Source: a virus
Strand: one strand, 5' to 3'
IMG/VR virus record: IMGVR_UViG_3300020419_000072
Location: 1-27,397 of that record
DNA: 27,397 nucleotides
This document shows, piece after piece, positions 1-7,395 of this stretch. The notes beneath the pieces were generated by a model, which ran no database searches, was not told the origin of the DNA, and was given only the letters and a program-made list of their open reading frames with translations. The position numbers were made by a program, and so were the translations under genes. The first letter of the stretch is position 1. Each line of letters opens with the position of its first letter.

Positions 1-111
1 GATGGTGGTGCTAAGATAGTTGCAGTGAATGGGGATAGATTATATATTAAATCAAATGTAGCAAGTTCAGTAGACGCAATAGTATCTGTTGTAGATGCAA
101 TTAGTACATAG
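1..111 (+). CDS. C-terminal end of a tail fibre-like protein (partial)
   Basis: The frame is open from base 1 and ends at the TAG at 109-111, giving 36 residues that begin DGGAKIVAVNGDRLYIK. The fragment is too short to assign a family. It directly precedes an array of fibre genes and its stop codon sits inside the Shine-Dalgarno sequence of the next gene (TAGGAGG, then ATG at 120), so it probably belongs to the same array and is translationally coupled to it. The start lies upstream of the window. Confidence 0.6.
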   Translation, partial: DGGAKIVAVNGDRLYIKSNVASSVDAIVSVVDAIST

Positions 112-119
112 GAGGTTAT

Positions 120-1730
120 ATGCCATACGTAGGAAACCCTTTAGCAAATGCTTTTTCATCTAGGGTAAAGCAAGATCTTACAGGACAAAGTGGTACAAGT
201 TTTACTTTAACTCATGCAGTATCTAGTGCAAATGATTTATCAGTTTATATAAACCATGTACGACAAGAACCAACAACAGCTTATACAGTTGATTATAATA
301 CATTGACAACTACAGGTAGTGTTGCAGGTACAGATGACTTCTATATTATATATGATGAATTAGGATTACAAAGTATAGCACATGATTCTGCTCAAGCTAT
401 GAAAGCTACTAGTGGAACTTTTACTGGTGCTATTACTGCAACTGGAGTAACATCTAGTGGTGCTGTATCAGGAACTACTGGTACGTTTAGTGGTGCTGTA
501 GCAGGAACTACTGGTACGTTTAGTGGTGCTGTAACTGCTAACAGTACATTAGACATGAACGGAACTGAACTAATATTAGATGCTGATGGTGATACATCAA
601 TTACTTCTGATACAGATGATGAAATAGATTTTAAAACTGCCGGTACGGATAGATTCCTTATTGATTCAAGTGGGTTTTTGCGTCAAAGATTTACATCAGA
701 TAACTCAACGACTGCTGAAGGTTTTTTTATAAACAATATGCAAAATTCAACAGGGAATAATACTTCTCTTATATTTAGTAATGATAGTGGTGGTAGAAAG
801 AAAGCAGCAATCGCACATATTGACACTGGTAATTATGGTGCAGGTGATTTGGTATTTGCTTTAGATGGTGCAGATTCTGGTGCATTACATTTAACTAATG
901 ATGAAAAAATGAGAATAGCATCTAGTGGTAATGTTGGAATAGGAACAACAAATCCAGGCACAAAATTACAAATTGTAAATGATACTGATACTGATTATAA
1001 TATTTCTACTGCAACAACTAACGCAGTATTAAATTTAAAAAATAATACTGCTGGTGCAAATAATTCTGTTGGTATGTCATTTAGTACAGAAAGTAATGGT
1101 GAATGGTACTTAACTGCTGTTCAAGAAACCTCAAGTGAGTGTGCTTTTCACATAGGTGCAAGAGCTTATGGTAGTAGACACGATAGAATGAAAATTAATT
1201 CTGATGGTACTGTATTAATCGGAAATAAAGATAGCAATCCAACTGCTTGGGGATTAAGAGTTTTTAATGTTCATGGAACTCATGCAACTATAGAAGGTTG
1301 GAACGATAATAGTGGTGGTAAAAACTTAAATCTATTTAGACATGATGATGCATCGATATTCCAAGTAAGTAATGGTGGAGCAGTATGGGCTGCTGGTGGA
1401 TATAGTTCTGATAAGGCATTTAAAAATATAATAGGTGATTGTACTGAAGGTTGGAGTAAACTTAAAGACGTTCAACCTAAATCTTACAGGCATAAAAGAA
1501 TATCAAATGTAGAGCAAGAAGATGGTACAACTAAAGAAGTATTTAGTGATGATGATATGGATAGCAATATTCATTATGGTGTTATAGCTCAAGATTTAAA
1601 AAAAGTTTTACCAGACATTACTTATGGTGAAGAAGGTAAAATGTCAGTAGATTATCATGGTTTGCTTATGGTTGCTATTAATACTATTAAAGAATTAGAA
1701 ACACGAATAACAACATTGGAGAATAAGTAA
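120..1730 (+). CDS. Tail fibre protein with C-terminal S74 intramolecular chaperone domain
   Basis: A 536-aa fibre protein. Residues 1-95 are an N-terminal module beginning MPYVGNPLANAF that recurs in the gene at 2645 and probably docks the fibre to the virion. Residues about 100-140 are low-complexity Gly/Thr/Ser/Ala repeats. A GNVGIGTTNP motif typical of such fibres follows. The last 108 residues are a Peptidase_S74 domain: S430-D431 followed five residues later by K435 matches the Ser/Lys dyad spacing of endosialidase chaperones, and the ends YGVIAQDLKKVLPD, MSVDYHGLL and a final IKELETRITTLE coiled coil are diagnostic. In this family the chaperone helps trimer folding and then cuts itself off just before the Ser. 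The stop overlaps the next ATG by one base. Role as fibre is well supported; the receptor is unknown. Confidence 0.88.
   Translation: MPYVGNPLANAFSSRVKQDLTGQSGTSFTLTHAVSSANDLSVYINHVRQEPTTAYTVDYNTLTTTGSVAGTDDFYIIYDELGLQSIAHDSAQAMKATSGTFTGAITATGVTSSGAVSGTTGTFSGAVAGTTGTFSGAVTANSTLDMNGTELILDADGDTSITSDTDDEIDFKTAGTDRFLIDSSGFLRQRFTSDNSTTAEGFFINNMQNSTGNNTSLIFSNDSGGRKKAAIAHIDTGNYGAGDLVFALDGADSGALHLTNDEKMRIASSGNVGIGTTNPGTKLQIVNDTDTDYNISTATTNAVLNLKNNTAGANNSVGMSFSTESNGEWYLTAVQETSSECAFHIGARAYGSRHDRMKINSDGTVLIGNKDSNPTAWGLRVFNVHGTHATIEGWNDNSGGKNLNLFRHDDASIFQVSNGGAVWAAGGYSSDKAFKNIIGDCTEGWSKLKDVQPKSYRHKRISNVEQEDGTTKEVFSDDDMDSNIHYGVIAQDLKKVLPDITYGEEGKMSVDYHGLLMVAINTIKELETRITTLENK
459..524 (+). repeat. 33-bp tandem repeat inside the fibre gene
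   Basis: Two adjacent 33-base units (459-491 and 492-524) are almost identical, and a partial third unit follows. Each encodes 11 residues of the form GAV-S/A-GTTGTFS. It lies in the shaft between the N-terminal module and the rest of the fibre, so copy-number slippage would change shaft length without shifting the frame. Confidence 0.8.
1407..1727 (+). other. S74 self-cleaving chaperone domain within the fibre
   Basis: Encodes residues 430-536 of the fibre. The predicted cut is immediately before S430. K435 is the expected general base. The conserved YGVIAQ and SVDY segments and the terminal coiled coil are present, so the domain looks intact and active. Confidence 0.75.
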
Positions 1731-2419
1731 TGGCATTATCAAAAATAACAGCTGCAAGTATTACAGATAATACTATAACTAATACTCAGATTAATTCTAG
1801 TGCAGCAATAGCTAAAGCTAAATTAGCATCATTAGATATTGTTAATGCTGATATTAATGCAAGTGCATCAATAGCTAAAACTAAATTAGCTTCTTTGGAT
1901 ATTGTAAATGCTGATGTTAATGCAAGTGCTGGAATAGTTGCAACAAAGTTAGGAACAATGGCAACTGCTAATATGCCAGTAGGTTCAATAATACAAGTTG
2001 TTAGTTTAAACAAAACTACTGGTCACGATGTTCAAACTCATATGACTTGGACAAGTTTGTATGCTGATAGTGACTGTCTTAAAATAACACCTACAGCTAC
2101 ATCAAGTAAAATTATTATACACTATATGTTAGACAGGGGTAATGGTTCAATAAGTGGTGAAGCTCAAACTGATTATAGAATAATAACTACAATAGGTGGT
2201 AGCCAATCAAATTATGCATTATCAAGTGGTGTAATAAATATAAGTAATTCTGGTTATCGTTATGGTTCACTTGGTTCATTTACTGGAACTGTAGTATCAC
2301 CAAGTACAACTTCAGAAATTACATTTAACATTCAAACCAGAGTTGGAAATTCAAAAAAGGGAACATTAAATCCATATCAACATAGTTGTGGAATAACTGC
2401 CATGGAGATTAAAGGTTGA
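1730..2419 (+). CDS. Small tail adhesin with 21-residue repeats and shared C-terminal module
   Basis: A 229-aa protein. After a 20-residue leader (MALSKITAASITDNTITNTQ) come three 21-residue repeats of the form I/V-N-x-SA-x-I-x-x-x-KL, covering residues 21-83. The rest is a beta-rich module that begins PVGSIIQVV and ends ITAMEIKG. The same module closes the genes at 3115 and 5656, so the three are paralogues. The leader motif NTITNTQINSSAAIA is repeated exactly in the 5656 protein. It starts on an ATG overlapping the previous stop, with GGAG at 1718-1721 eight bases upstream. Probably a receptor-binding or fibre-tip protein; no enzymatic motif is visible. Confidence 0.7.
   Translation: MALSKITAASITDNTITNTQINSSAAIAKAKLASLDIVNADINASASIAKTKLASLDIVNADVNASAGIVATKLGTMATANMPVGSIIQVVSLNKTTGHDVQTHMTWTSLYADSDCLKITPTATSSKIIIHYMLDRGNGSISGEAQTDYRIITTIGGSQSNYALSSGVINISNSGYRYGSLGSFTGTVVSPSTTSEITFNIQTRVGNSKKGTLNPYQHSCGITAMEIKG
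1790..1978 (+). repeat. Three 63-bp tandem repeats in the tail adhesin gene
   Basis: Units at 1790-1852, 1853-1915 and 1916-1978. The first two encode near-identical 21-residue blocks that share KLASLDIVNAD. The third is degenerate and leads into the C-terminal module. Heptad-like spacing of hydrophobic residues suggests a trimeric shaft. Confidence 0.75.
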
Positions 2420-2634
2420 GTACATTAATAAAAATAGGAAAAGCATTAGAAGTTTTAGGAATAGAAGAATACATTGTAAGAGCAGATGCTTTAATAGACA
2501 CAGAAGAAAAGTTTAATAATGCCTTTAGAAAAATTACTGGTAAAGATGAACACGATAATGCAATAGAAGATTCCGACACAAGTAAGTTTGGTGTTACATG
2601 GTCACAAGTAAAAGCAGAGATGGATAAACAATAA
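2416..2634 (+). CDS. Small conserved-looking protein of the tail gene array (function unknown)
   Basis: A 72-aa, acidic, probably helical protein (MSTLIKIGKALEVLGIEEYI at the N-terminus, FGVTWSQVKAEMDKQ at the C-terminus). It has no signal peptide or membrane segment. The start is a TTG overlapping the TGA of the preceding gene (TTGA), with GGAG at about 2404-2407 upstream, which implies translational coupling. Small acidic genes of this style sit beside fibre genes in marine phages, but I cannot name a function. The minus-strand frame over the same bases is a shadow. Confidence 0.6.
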   Translation: MSTLIKIGKALEVLGIEEYIVRADALIDTEEKFNNAFRKITGKDEHDNAIEDSDTSKFGVTWSQVKAEMDKQ

Positions 2635-2644
2635 GGAGAACAAC

Positions 2645-3115
2645 ATGCCATATATAGGTAAGCAATTAATACAAGGAGAGTTTATAAAGCTAGACAGTAT
2701 TACTACGTCAGCTACAGCAACTTTTGCCTTGCAACGTGCAGGTGTAGCATTTACTCCAGCTAGTGCTGAATCAATGATTGTAAGTTTAAACGGAGTAACA
2801 CAAGCACCTATTGATGCTTATACTTTAAATGGTAGTAATATTGTGTTTGCTTCTGCACTTACAAGTAATGATGTAATAGATTATATAATAATACTAGGTG
2901 AAACAGGTTCATTAACTACACCAGCTGATGGTACAGTAACAGCCGCTAAATTAAATTCACAGTTAGCTAGAGGTGCTACACCAATTAGAATAAATACTAA
3001 TACACTAGCGACTAGCCAGACAATAGCTTCAGGTGAAAATGGTAGTGTCATTGGACCAGTAACAATTAATAATGGAGTGACCATAACTGTGAATGGTACA
3101 TTTACGGTGATATAA
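2645..3115 (+). CDS. Small tail protein, paralogue of the main fibre's N-terminal module
   Basis: A 156-aa protein. Residues 1-92 (MPYIGKQLIQGEF at the start, IDYIIILGETGSL at the end of the module) align by eye with the first 95 residues of the fibre at 120: same MPYxG start, an iN-x-V-x-Q-x-P-x-x-AYT core and a D-x-I-I-I-x-x-E-x-G end. The C-terminus is a beta-rich tail with PVTINNGVTITVNGTFTVI, a pattern often closing phage tail proteins. The gene thus looks like a docking module without a long shaft. The upstream stop is fused to the Shine-Dalgarno (TAAGGAGA), with ATG at 2645. Confidence 0.72.
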   Translation: MPYIGKQLIQGEFIKLDSITTSATATFALQRAGVAFTPASAESMIVSLNGVTQAPIDAYTLNGSNIVFASALTSNDVIDYIIILGETGSLTTPADGTVTAAKLNSQLARGATPIRINTNTLATSQTIASGENGSVIGPVTINNGVTITVNGTFTVI

Positions 3116-3657
3116 TGAGTAAGTTATTTGTTGATGAAATAAAAGGAAATACAGGTACTAGTATTACAGTTCCTACTACACAAAAATTAATAGGAACAGA
3201 TGTAGCATCTATTTATGCTCCTGGAATGATAATACAAACAGTATATAATAATCAATGTAATGCTCAAACAACAAACTCTACAAGTTTAGTTGATACAGGA
3301 TTAACTATAAATATAACTCCTAAATTTCAAAATTCAGTATTTATAATACATTCTTCACAAAACTTTTATGTAACAGAAGAACCAGGAACTGATGCTCAAG
3401 CTCAGTTTGTAATACAAAGAGTTATAAGTGGAGGATCTACTACTCAAATAAAATCAGTTGTTGTAGGAGATCATACTGGTAATGGCACTAGATCTACATC
3501 ATGGGGTGAAAATAATTTTACAGTATATGATTCACCTAATACAACTTCACAATTAACTTATAAAACTCAATATAAAGTTTATAGTAGTGGTTGGAGTGCT
3601 GGTGTTCAAACATCCTCTCAATGCTCACATATTATAGTTCATGAGGTAAAACAATGA
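3115..3657 (+). CDS. Small tail adhesin sharing the C-terminal module
   Basis: A 180-aa protein. An N-terminal stretch MSKLFVDEIKGNTGTSITVP resembles the short leaders of phage fibre proteins. From about residue 36 (APGMIIQTVYNN) to the end (HIIVHEVKQ) it follows the same beta-rich plan as the 1730 and 5656 proteins. Its ATG overlaps the previous TAA by one base and there is only a weak Shine-Dalgarno, so translation probably depends on coupling. Likely a virion tail component; target unknown. Confidence 0.68.
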   Translation: MSKLFVDEIKGNTGTSITVPTTQKLIGTDVASIYAPGMIIQTVYNNQCNAQTTNSTSLVDTGLTINITPKFQNSVFIIHSSQNFYVTEEPGTDAQAQFVIQRVISGGSTTQIKSVVVGDHTGNGTRSTSWGENNFTVYDSPNTTSQLTYKTQYKVYSSGWSAGVQTSSQCSHIIVHEVKQ

Positions 3658-4466
3658 CAAGCACAATAAACGCAGATAAAATAATGAATGGATCTGGAGA
3701 TCAAGACTCTGGTTTAGATCTCTTAGTAAACGATCAGGTTAAAATAAAAACTGCTAATACTGATAGAATAACAGTGACTGATGCTACAACTACTATAGCT
3801 AATAACTTAAATGTTACTGGTAATGTTGAACCAACAGGTTCTGTTAGAGTAGATGATGGTCAATATTTTCAAGCAGGTAATTCTTATGATTTACAAATGT
3901 ATCATGATGGATCTAATTCATATGTTGAGGACCAAGGAACTGGTGATTTAAGAATTAAAGGAAGTGTAACTAGAATATTATCTGATCAAATAAATCTTTC
4001 TAATAATGCTAATACATTAGATGGATTAACAATGGATAGTGCTGGTCGTATAAATAAACCAAAGGCTCCATATTTTTTTGGTGGAAGAAGTGCTGGACAA
4101 ATAGGAGCTGGTTTTTTTGTTTCTAATGTATCTCAAACAAATACTGGAAGTCATTACAATACAAGTAATGGTTTATTTACTGCTCCAGTAACTGGTCGTT
4201 ACTATTGTATGTTTGGAAATTTTGTAAGCCCATATAATTTAGCATCTAATCATTACCAAGTATCTTTAAGAGTAAATAGTAGCTCTACAAAATTTTATTA
4301 TTTTTATCATAAAACTAGTGGTAATGAAGGCCACACACCTATCCATTTTTCTGATGTAATAACTTTAGCAGCAAATGATACTGTTGGTCATTATATACAT
4401 GGAAATCTTACTCTATATGGTGGTGATTGGACTTATGCTACACAAGCATTTTATTTATTAGGATAG
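3654..4466 (+). CDS. Tail fibre with C1q/TNF-like C-terminal head
   Basis: A 270-aa protein. It opens with a short leader (MTSTINADKIMNGSG), then beta-repeat segments such as DLQMYHDGSNSYVED and GDLRIKGS that are characteristic of marine phage fibre shafts. The last 130 residues look like a C1q/TNF-like jelly roll: the signature strand LFTAPVTGRYYCMFG is followed by VITLAANDTVGHYIHG and an aromatic C-terminal strand (AFYLLG). Such heads trimerise and bind surface ligands. The ATG overlaps the previous TGA by four bases, with GAGG at 3643-3646. Fibre assignment is strong; the ligand cannot be predicted. Confidence 0.75.
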   Translation: MTSTINADKIMNGSGDQDSGLDLLVNDQVKIKTANTDRITVTDATTTIANNLNVTGNVEPTGSVRVDDGQYFQAGNSYDLQMYHDGSNSYVEDQGTGDLRIKGSVTRILSDQINLSNNANTLDGLTMDSAGRINKPKAPYFFGGRSAGQIGAGFFVSNVSQTNTGSHYNTSNGLFTAPVTGRYYCMFGNFVSPYNLASNHYQVSLRVNSSSTKFYYFYHKTSGNEGHTPIHFSDVITLAANDTVGHYIHGNLTLYGGDWTYATQAFYLLG

Positions 4467-4475
4467 GAGAACAGA

Positions 4476-5363
4476 ATGACATCAATTTTAAAAGTACAAA
4501 ATATACAATACACAGATGGTGATGCTGCTCTTACTATTGCTGATGGTGGTGGAGTAACTGCTGCTTCAACTTTAACTTCTACTGGTGCATTTACATCTCC
4601 AGGAATAGATGATAATGCTGATGCTACTGCAATAACTATAGATAGTGCAGAAAATGTTGGAATAGGAACTACACCAGAGAATTATCATGCAAATTGGACA
4701 GCTATTGATTTTGGTGATCAAGGTGGTCTAGCACATTATGATGGTGGTGCTACCTCATTATCAACTAACTTATATCACAATGGTGGTTGGAAAGCTAAAG
4801 AAACTGGTACAAGTTCACGATATGAGATAGGTGCTGGAGGAACGCATAATTTTTATAGTGGTGCAAGTGCTAGTGCAGATGCTGCAGTAACTTTAACAAA
4901 CACATTATCCATAGATGCAGATGGTGCTGTATCAAAACCACTGCAACCAAGATTGTCTGTATGGAAATATTCAGCACAAGCTATAGCACATAACACATAT
5001 ACTATGGTTAAATTAGATGGAACTAATAGAATAGCTAATGGTATGACTGGATTTACACAATCAAATACACATACAAGATGGACAGCTTCAGTAGCAGGTG
5101 ATTATTATATAGCAGCAAGTATGAGATGGTACACTTCTAGTGCTATATCTACTTCTTTAATGGATATATACAAAAATGGAGCTAGGATATCATTTGGGTA
5201 TTCTCATTCATTACCAAACTATGAGCAACTTCATGCAAATGGTATATTTACATTAGCTGCAAATGATTATTTAGAATTACAAGTTTATCAATACAGTGGT
5301 GGGAGTGTAAATCTTAATGCACAAGACAATACTATTCAGCTAAATGCATATAAAATAAGTTAG
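4476..5363 (+). CDS. Tail fibre with C1q/TNF-like C-terminal head (second copy)
   Basis: A 295-aa protein built like its upstream neighbour: leader MTSILKVQNIQYTDGDAAL, a shaft including ENVGIGTTPENYH, then a C1q-like head from about residue 160 (PRLSVWKYSAQ, TRWTASVAGDYYIAASMRWY, FTLAANDYLELQVYQYSGG, IQLNAYKI). The GDYY and ANDYLEL strands match the C1q pattern. It is clearly paralogous to the 3654 gene but the heads have diverged strongly, as expected of receptor-binding tips. TAGGAG fuses the previous stop and the Shine-Dalgarno. Confidence 0.75.
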   Translation: MTSILKVQNIQYTDGDAALTIADGGGVTAASTLTSTGAFTSPGIDDNADATAITIDSAENVGIGTTPENYHANWTAIDFGDQGGLAHYDGGATSLSTNLYHNGGWKAKETGTSSRYEIGAGGTHNFYSGASASADAAVTLTNTLSIDADGAVSKPLQPRLSVWKYSAQAIAHNTYTMVKLDGTNRIANGMTGFTQSNTHTRWTASVAGDYYIAASMRWYTSSAISTSLMDIYKNGARISFGYSHSLPNYEQLHANGIFTLAANDYLELQVYQYSGGSVNLNAQDNTIQLNAYKIS

Positions 5364-5373
5364 GAGAAAAACT

Positions 5374-5646
5374 ATGACAGATTATACTGTAAAATTAACA
5401 GACACAGAAGATAAAGCAATGAGTTATGCAGCTTTATCAACACAAGAATGGGTAGACAATGCCCTCAAGAACAGAGCAAGGATTGCTAAAGATGAAATCA
5501 TTGCACTTAACACAGCACACTGTAATGCTAACAGCATTCAAATAGCAACAGGTGAAGATGCACAAGTAACACAAGCATTTACTTTAAAGGTAGTTAAAAC
5601 AGCTGAGGAAGTAAATAAAGAAGCAGAAGCTAACAAACCTGAATAG
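5374..5646 (+). CDS. Small conserved-looking protein in the fibre array (function unknown)
   Basis: A 90-aa hydrophilic protein (MTDYTVKLTDTEDKAMSYAA at the start). The middle, with STQEWVDNALKNRARIAKDE, looks helical; the end is acidic and Lys-rich. Proteins of this look occur beside fibre genes in other marine phages, from memory, but without an assigned role. The Shine-Dalgarno GGAG overlaps the TAG of the preceding gene. It could be a virion component or a fibre assembly factor. Confidence 0.6.
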   Translation: MTDYTVKLTDTEDKAMSYAALSTQEWVDNALKNRARIAKDEIIALNTAHCNANSIQIATGEDAQVTQAFTLKVVKTAEEVNKEAEANKPE

Positions 5647-5655
5647 GAGAATTAA

Positions 5656-6273
5656 ATGGCTATCACAAAACTAAAAGCTCTTGGCGTGACTGCTAATACA
5701 ATAACGGCAAGTCAGATAGCCAATAATACAATAACTAATACACAAATAAATAGTAGTGCTGCGATAGCTGCAAGTAAATTAGGAACTATGGATTATGCTA
5801 ATATGCCTGCTGGTTCTGTAGTGCAAGTACAAAGAGGATATACAAAAGTTAATGATGAAAATGTAACTTGGTCATGTGCTCCTGGTAATGGTAATCAATA
5901 TGGTTCTGCTATAGGCAATAGAACTTATGTAGCTGCAAGAACATTAACATTTACACCTAAGTTTAGTAATTCAATTTTATGGTGTACAGGGCAAGTTGGT
6001 TGGACAAGTGGTAACTCTGGTAATACTGGAGCTAGAGGTGCAATGATTACTTTAGATGATACTCACGCAATAGATGTAAGCGATTATCCAGAATATAGTA
6101 CGGCTTCTAATCAACCTTCATACCCTCCAGCAACTACAGTCCACGGAACTTTTGTTTTAAGTTCTGGATCACAATGTTCAATTAGATTAAGACCTTATTT
6201 ATATGTTGAAAGTGGAAGTATTACTGCTAGATATAAAGGTCATTCATTAACAGTTATGGAAATAAAAGCATAA
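5656..6273 (+). CDS. Small tail adhesin, paralogue of the 1730 gene product
   Basis: A 205-aa protein. The leader MAITKLKALGVTANTITASQ is followed by one copy of the repeat that occurs three times in the 1730 protein (NTITNTQINSSAAIAASKL). The C-terminal module begins PAGSVVQVQRGYTK and ends LTVMEIKA. Although the shared 15-residue motif is identical, the DNA differs at many third positions, so the duplication is old or was exchanged between relatives. Stop/Shine-Dalgarno fusion (TAGGAG) precedes it. Confidence 0.7.
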   Translation: MAITKLKALGVTANTITASQIANNTITNTQINSSAAIAASKLGTMDYANMPAGSVVQVQRGYTKVNDENVTWSCAPGNGNQYGSAIGNRTYVAARTLTFTPKFSNSILWCTGQVGWTSGNSGNTGARGAMITLDDTHAIDVSDYPEYSTASNQPSYPPATTVHGTFVLSSGSQCSIRLRPYLYVESGSITARYKGHSLTVMEIKA

Positions 6274-6298
6274 GATGAAACTTTCAACGGAGACTAAG

Positions 6299-6505
6299 AT
6301 GTCACAAGAACAAAAATTAGAGATTGCTTTAGCTAGGCTAGAAGAAAGAGTTGAAGCTATGCAAGAAGACATGAAAGAAATGCGAGATAGTGTTAAAGAT
6401 TTAAAAGCTACCGCTAACCGTTGGAGAGGCGCCTTCTGGTTAATGATGGGATTAGGAGGTACTATAGGTGTTGTTAGTAATATAACTGCAGGCTGGATGA
6501 AGTAA
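6299..6505 (+). CDS. Coiled-coil protein with C-terminal membrane segment (XhlA/holin-like)
   Basis: A 68-aa protein from ATG 6299, chosen over the in-frame ATG at 6275 because GGAG at 6289-6292 is spaced six bases from 6299 and nothing comparable precedes 6275. Residues 3-40 form a charged coiled coil (LARLEERVEAMQEDMKEMRD). Residues 44-65 are a hydrophobic segment rich in Gly and aromatics (GAFWLMMGLGGTIGVVS). This plan fits the XhlA/holin-associated small membrane proteins found in lysis regions. No direct evidence proves a pore. It starts the block of small membrane genes between the fibres and the reductase. Confidence 0.6.
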   Translation: MSQEQKLEIALARLEERVEAMQEDMKEMRDSVKDLKATANRWRGAFWLMMGLGGTIGVVSNITAGWMK

Positions 6506-6681
6506 TGTTATGGGTGCTAATAGTATTCTTAGCAGGTAAAGAACAAGAGCCAGTTTACTTTAACGACTTAGATGTTTGTTTAGAGTACTCAGCAAAAGTA
6601 GCACATCAAAATCATAATCAAAGAGTAGCAGGGGACAAAATATATGTGAAAGCATATTGTATACCGAGGAAGAAAGAATAG
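6505..6681 (+). CDS. Small protein with hydrophobic N-terminus and two cysteines (function unknown)
   Basis: A 58-aa frame, ATG overlapping the previous TAA, ending at TAG 6679-6681. It begins MLWVLIVFLAGKEQEPVYFN: a short hydrophobic stretch resembling a signal or anchor. C25 and C52 are the only cysteines and could form a disulfide if exported. The end AYCIPRKKE is basic. Similar short proteins of this shape occur in marine phages to my recollection, with no known role. Evidence that it is real: it tiles the gap exactly between coding neighbours and has coupled start and stop positions. Confidence 0.6.
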   Translation: MLWVLIVFLAGKEQEPVYFNDLDVCLEYSAKVAHQNHNQRVAGDKIYVKAYCIPRKKE

Positions 6682-6694
6682 AGAGGTATAACTT

Positions 6695-7171
6695 ATGGAT
6701 CCTGTAACAGCACTTGCGGCGGCTTCAACGGCCTTCGGATTAATTAAGAAGGGCTTCGCGGCGGGACGTGATATAGAATCAATGTATGGTGACATTGGAA
6801 AGTGGATGGGTGCTGTATCTGATGTAAGTCATTCAGTTAAGATGGCAAACAATCCACCAGTATTTAAAAAATTATTTGCAGGGAGTAGTGTAGAACAAGA
6901 AGCTATGGACGCATTTGCAGCTAAAAAGAAAGCCGAGGCAATGGAAGAAGAATTACGTAATTGGATTAACTTAACTCATGGACCTAATGCATGGCAAGAG
7001 CTTTTAAAAATGCAGGTTAAGATACGAAAGCAACGGCAAGAAACCTTATATAAACAAGCTGAGCTACGTAGAAACATACTTCAAGTAATAGGAATCATAT
7101 TATTAGGAATCGTATTTGTAGGGTCCATCATAGGAACTTTATGGATGCTTGTACAACGAGGAATACTTTGA
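6695..7171 (+). CDS. Membrane-anchored protein of the small-gene block (function unknown)
   Basis: A 158-aa protein. The N-terminal MDPVTALAAASTAFGLIKKG is mildly hydrophobic; the middle (residues 65-127) is highly charged and helical (RKQRQETLYKQAELRR); residues 129-153 form one strong membrane segment (VIGIILLGIVFVGSIIGTLW). The likely topology is a cytoplasmic coiled coil with a C-terminal anchor. I recall conserved hypothetical proteins of this pattern in marine podoviruses and T4-like cyanophages, often near lysis or membrane genes. The first 80 bases are much richer in GC than the rest. A Shine-Dalgarno GAGAGG at 6681-6686 precedes the ATG. Confidence 0.7.
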   Translation: MDPVTALAAASTAFGLIKKGFAAGRDIESMYGDIGKWMGAVSDVSHSVKMANNPPVFKKLFAGSSVEQEAMDAFAAKKKAEAMEEELRNWINLTHGPNAWQELLKMQVKIRKQRQETLYKQAELRRNILQVIGIILLGIVFVGSIIGTLWMLVQRGIL

Positions 7172-7395
7172 TTTATGCACATGACAAATACAAATTAGAA
7201 ATAAATAAAGATAAAGGCAAACTTTATACATACGATAAATTAATATTTCAAGGGTTTGCTTTTAAAGCATTAATGATGTTTATAGATTTTTGTGATGATG
7301 ATAATGTTAGATGGAAATTTCAATCACAATTAACTATGAGAGAACAATGTAGATTTAAGGAGAGGAAGAAAAATGATAAGGAGAAAACTTTATGA
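7168..7395 (+). CDS. Small basic protein (function unknown), TTG start
   Basis: A 75-aa protein if it starts at TTG 7168, which overlaps the TGA of the previous gene and has GAGGA at 7158-7162 five bases upstream. A longer in-frame ATG at 7141 would overlap the neighbour's membrane segment by 31 bases and lacks a good ribosome site, so I prefer the TTG. The protein has an aromatic/Lys-rich first half (KLYTYDKLIFQGFAFKALMM), two cysteines and a very basic C-terminus (FKERKKNDKEKTL). No family recognised. Confidence 0.5.
   Translation: MIYAHDKYKLEINKDKGKLYTYDKLIFQGFAFKALMMFIDFCDDDNVRWKFQSQLTMREQCRFKERKKNDKEKTL

Noticed and set aside
1786-2013. Minus-strand 75-aa hydrophobic frame
   Set aside because: It is the reverse of the 63-bp tandem repeats of the adhesin gene, so its own repetitiveness is a by-product.
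120-6273. A diversity-generating retroelement acting on the fibre heads
   Set aside because: No reverse transcriptase gene, no template repeat and no adenine-specific variable repeat were seen in the window.
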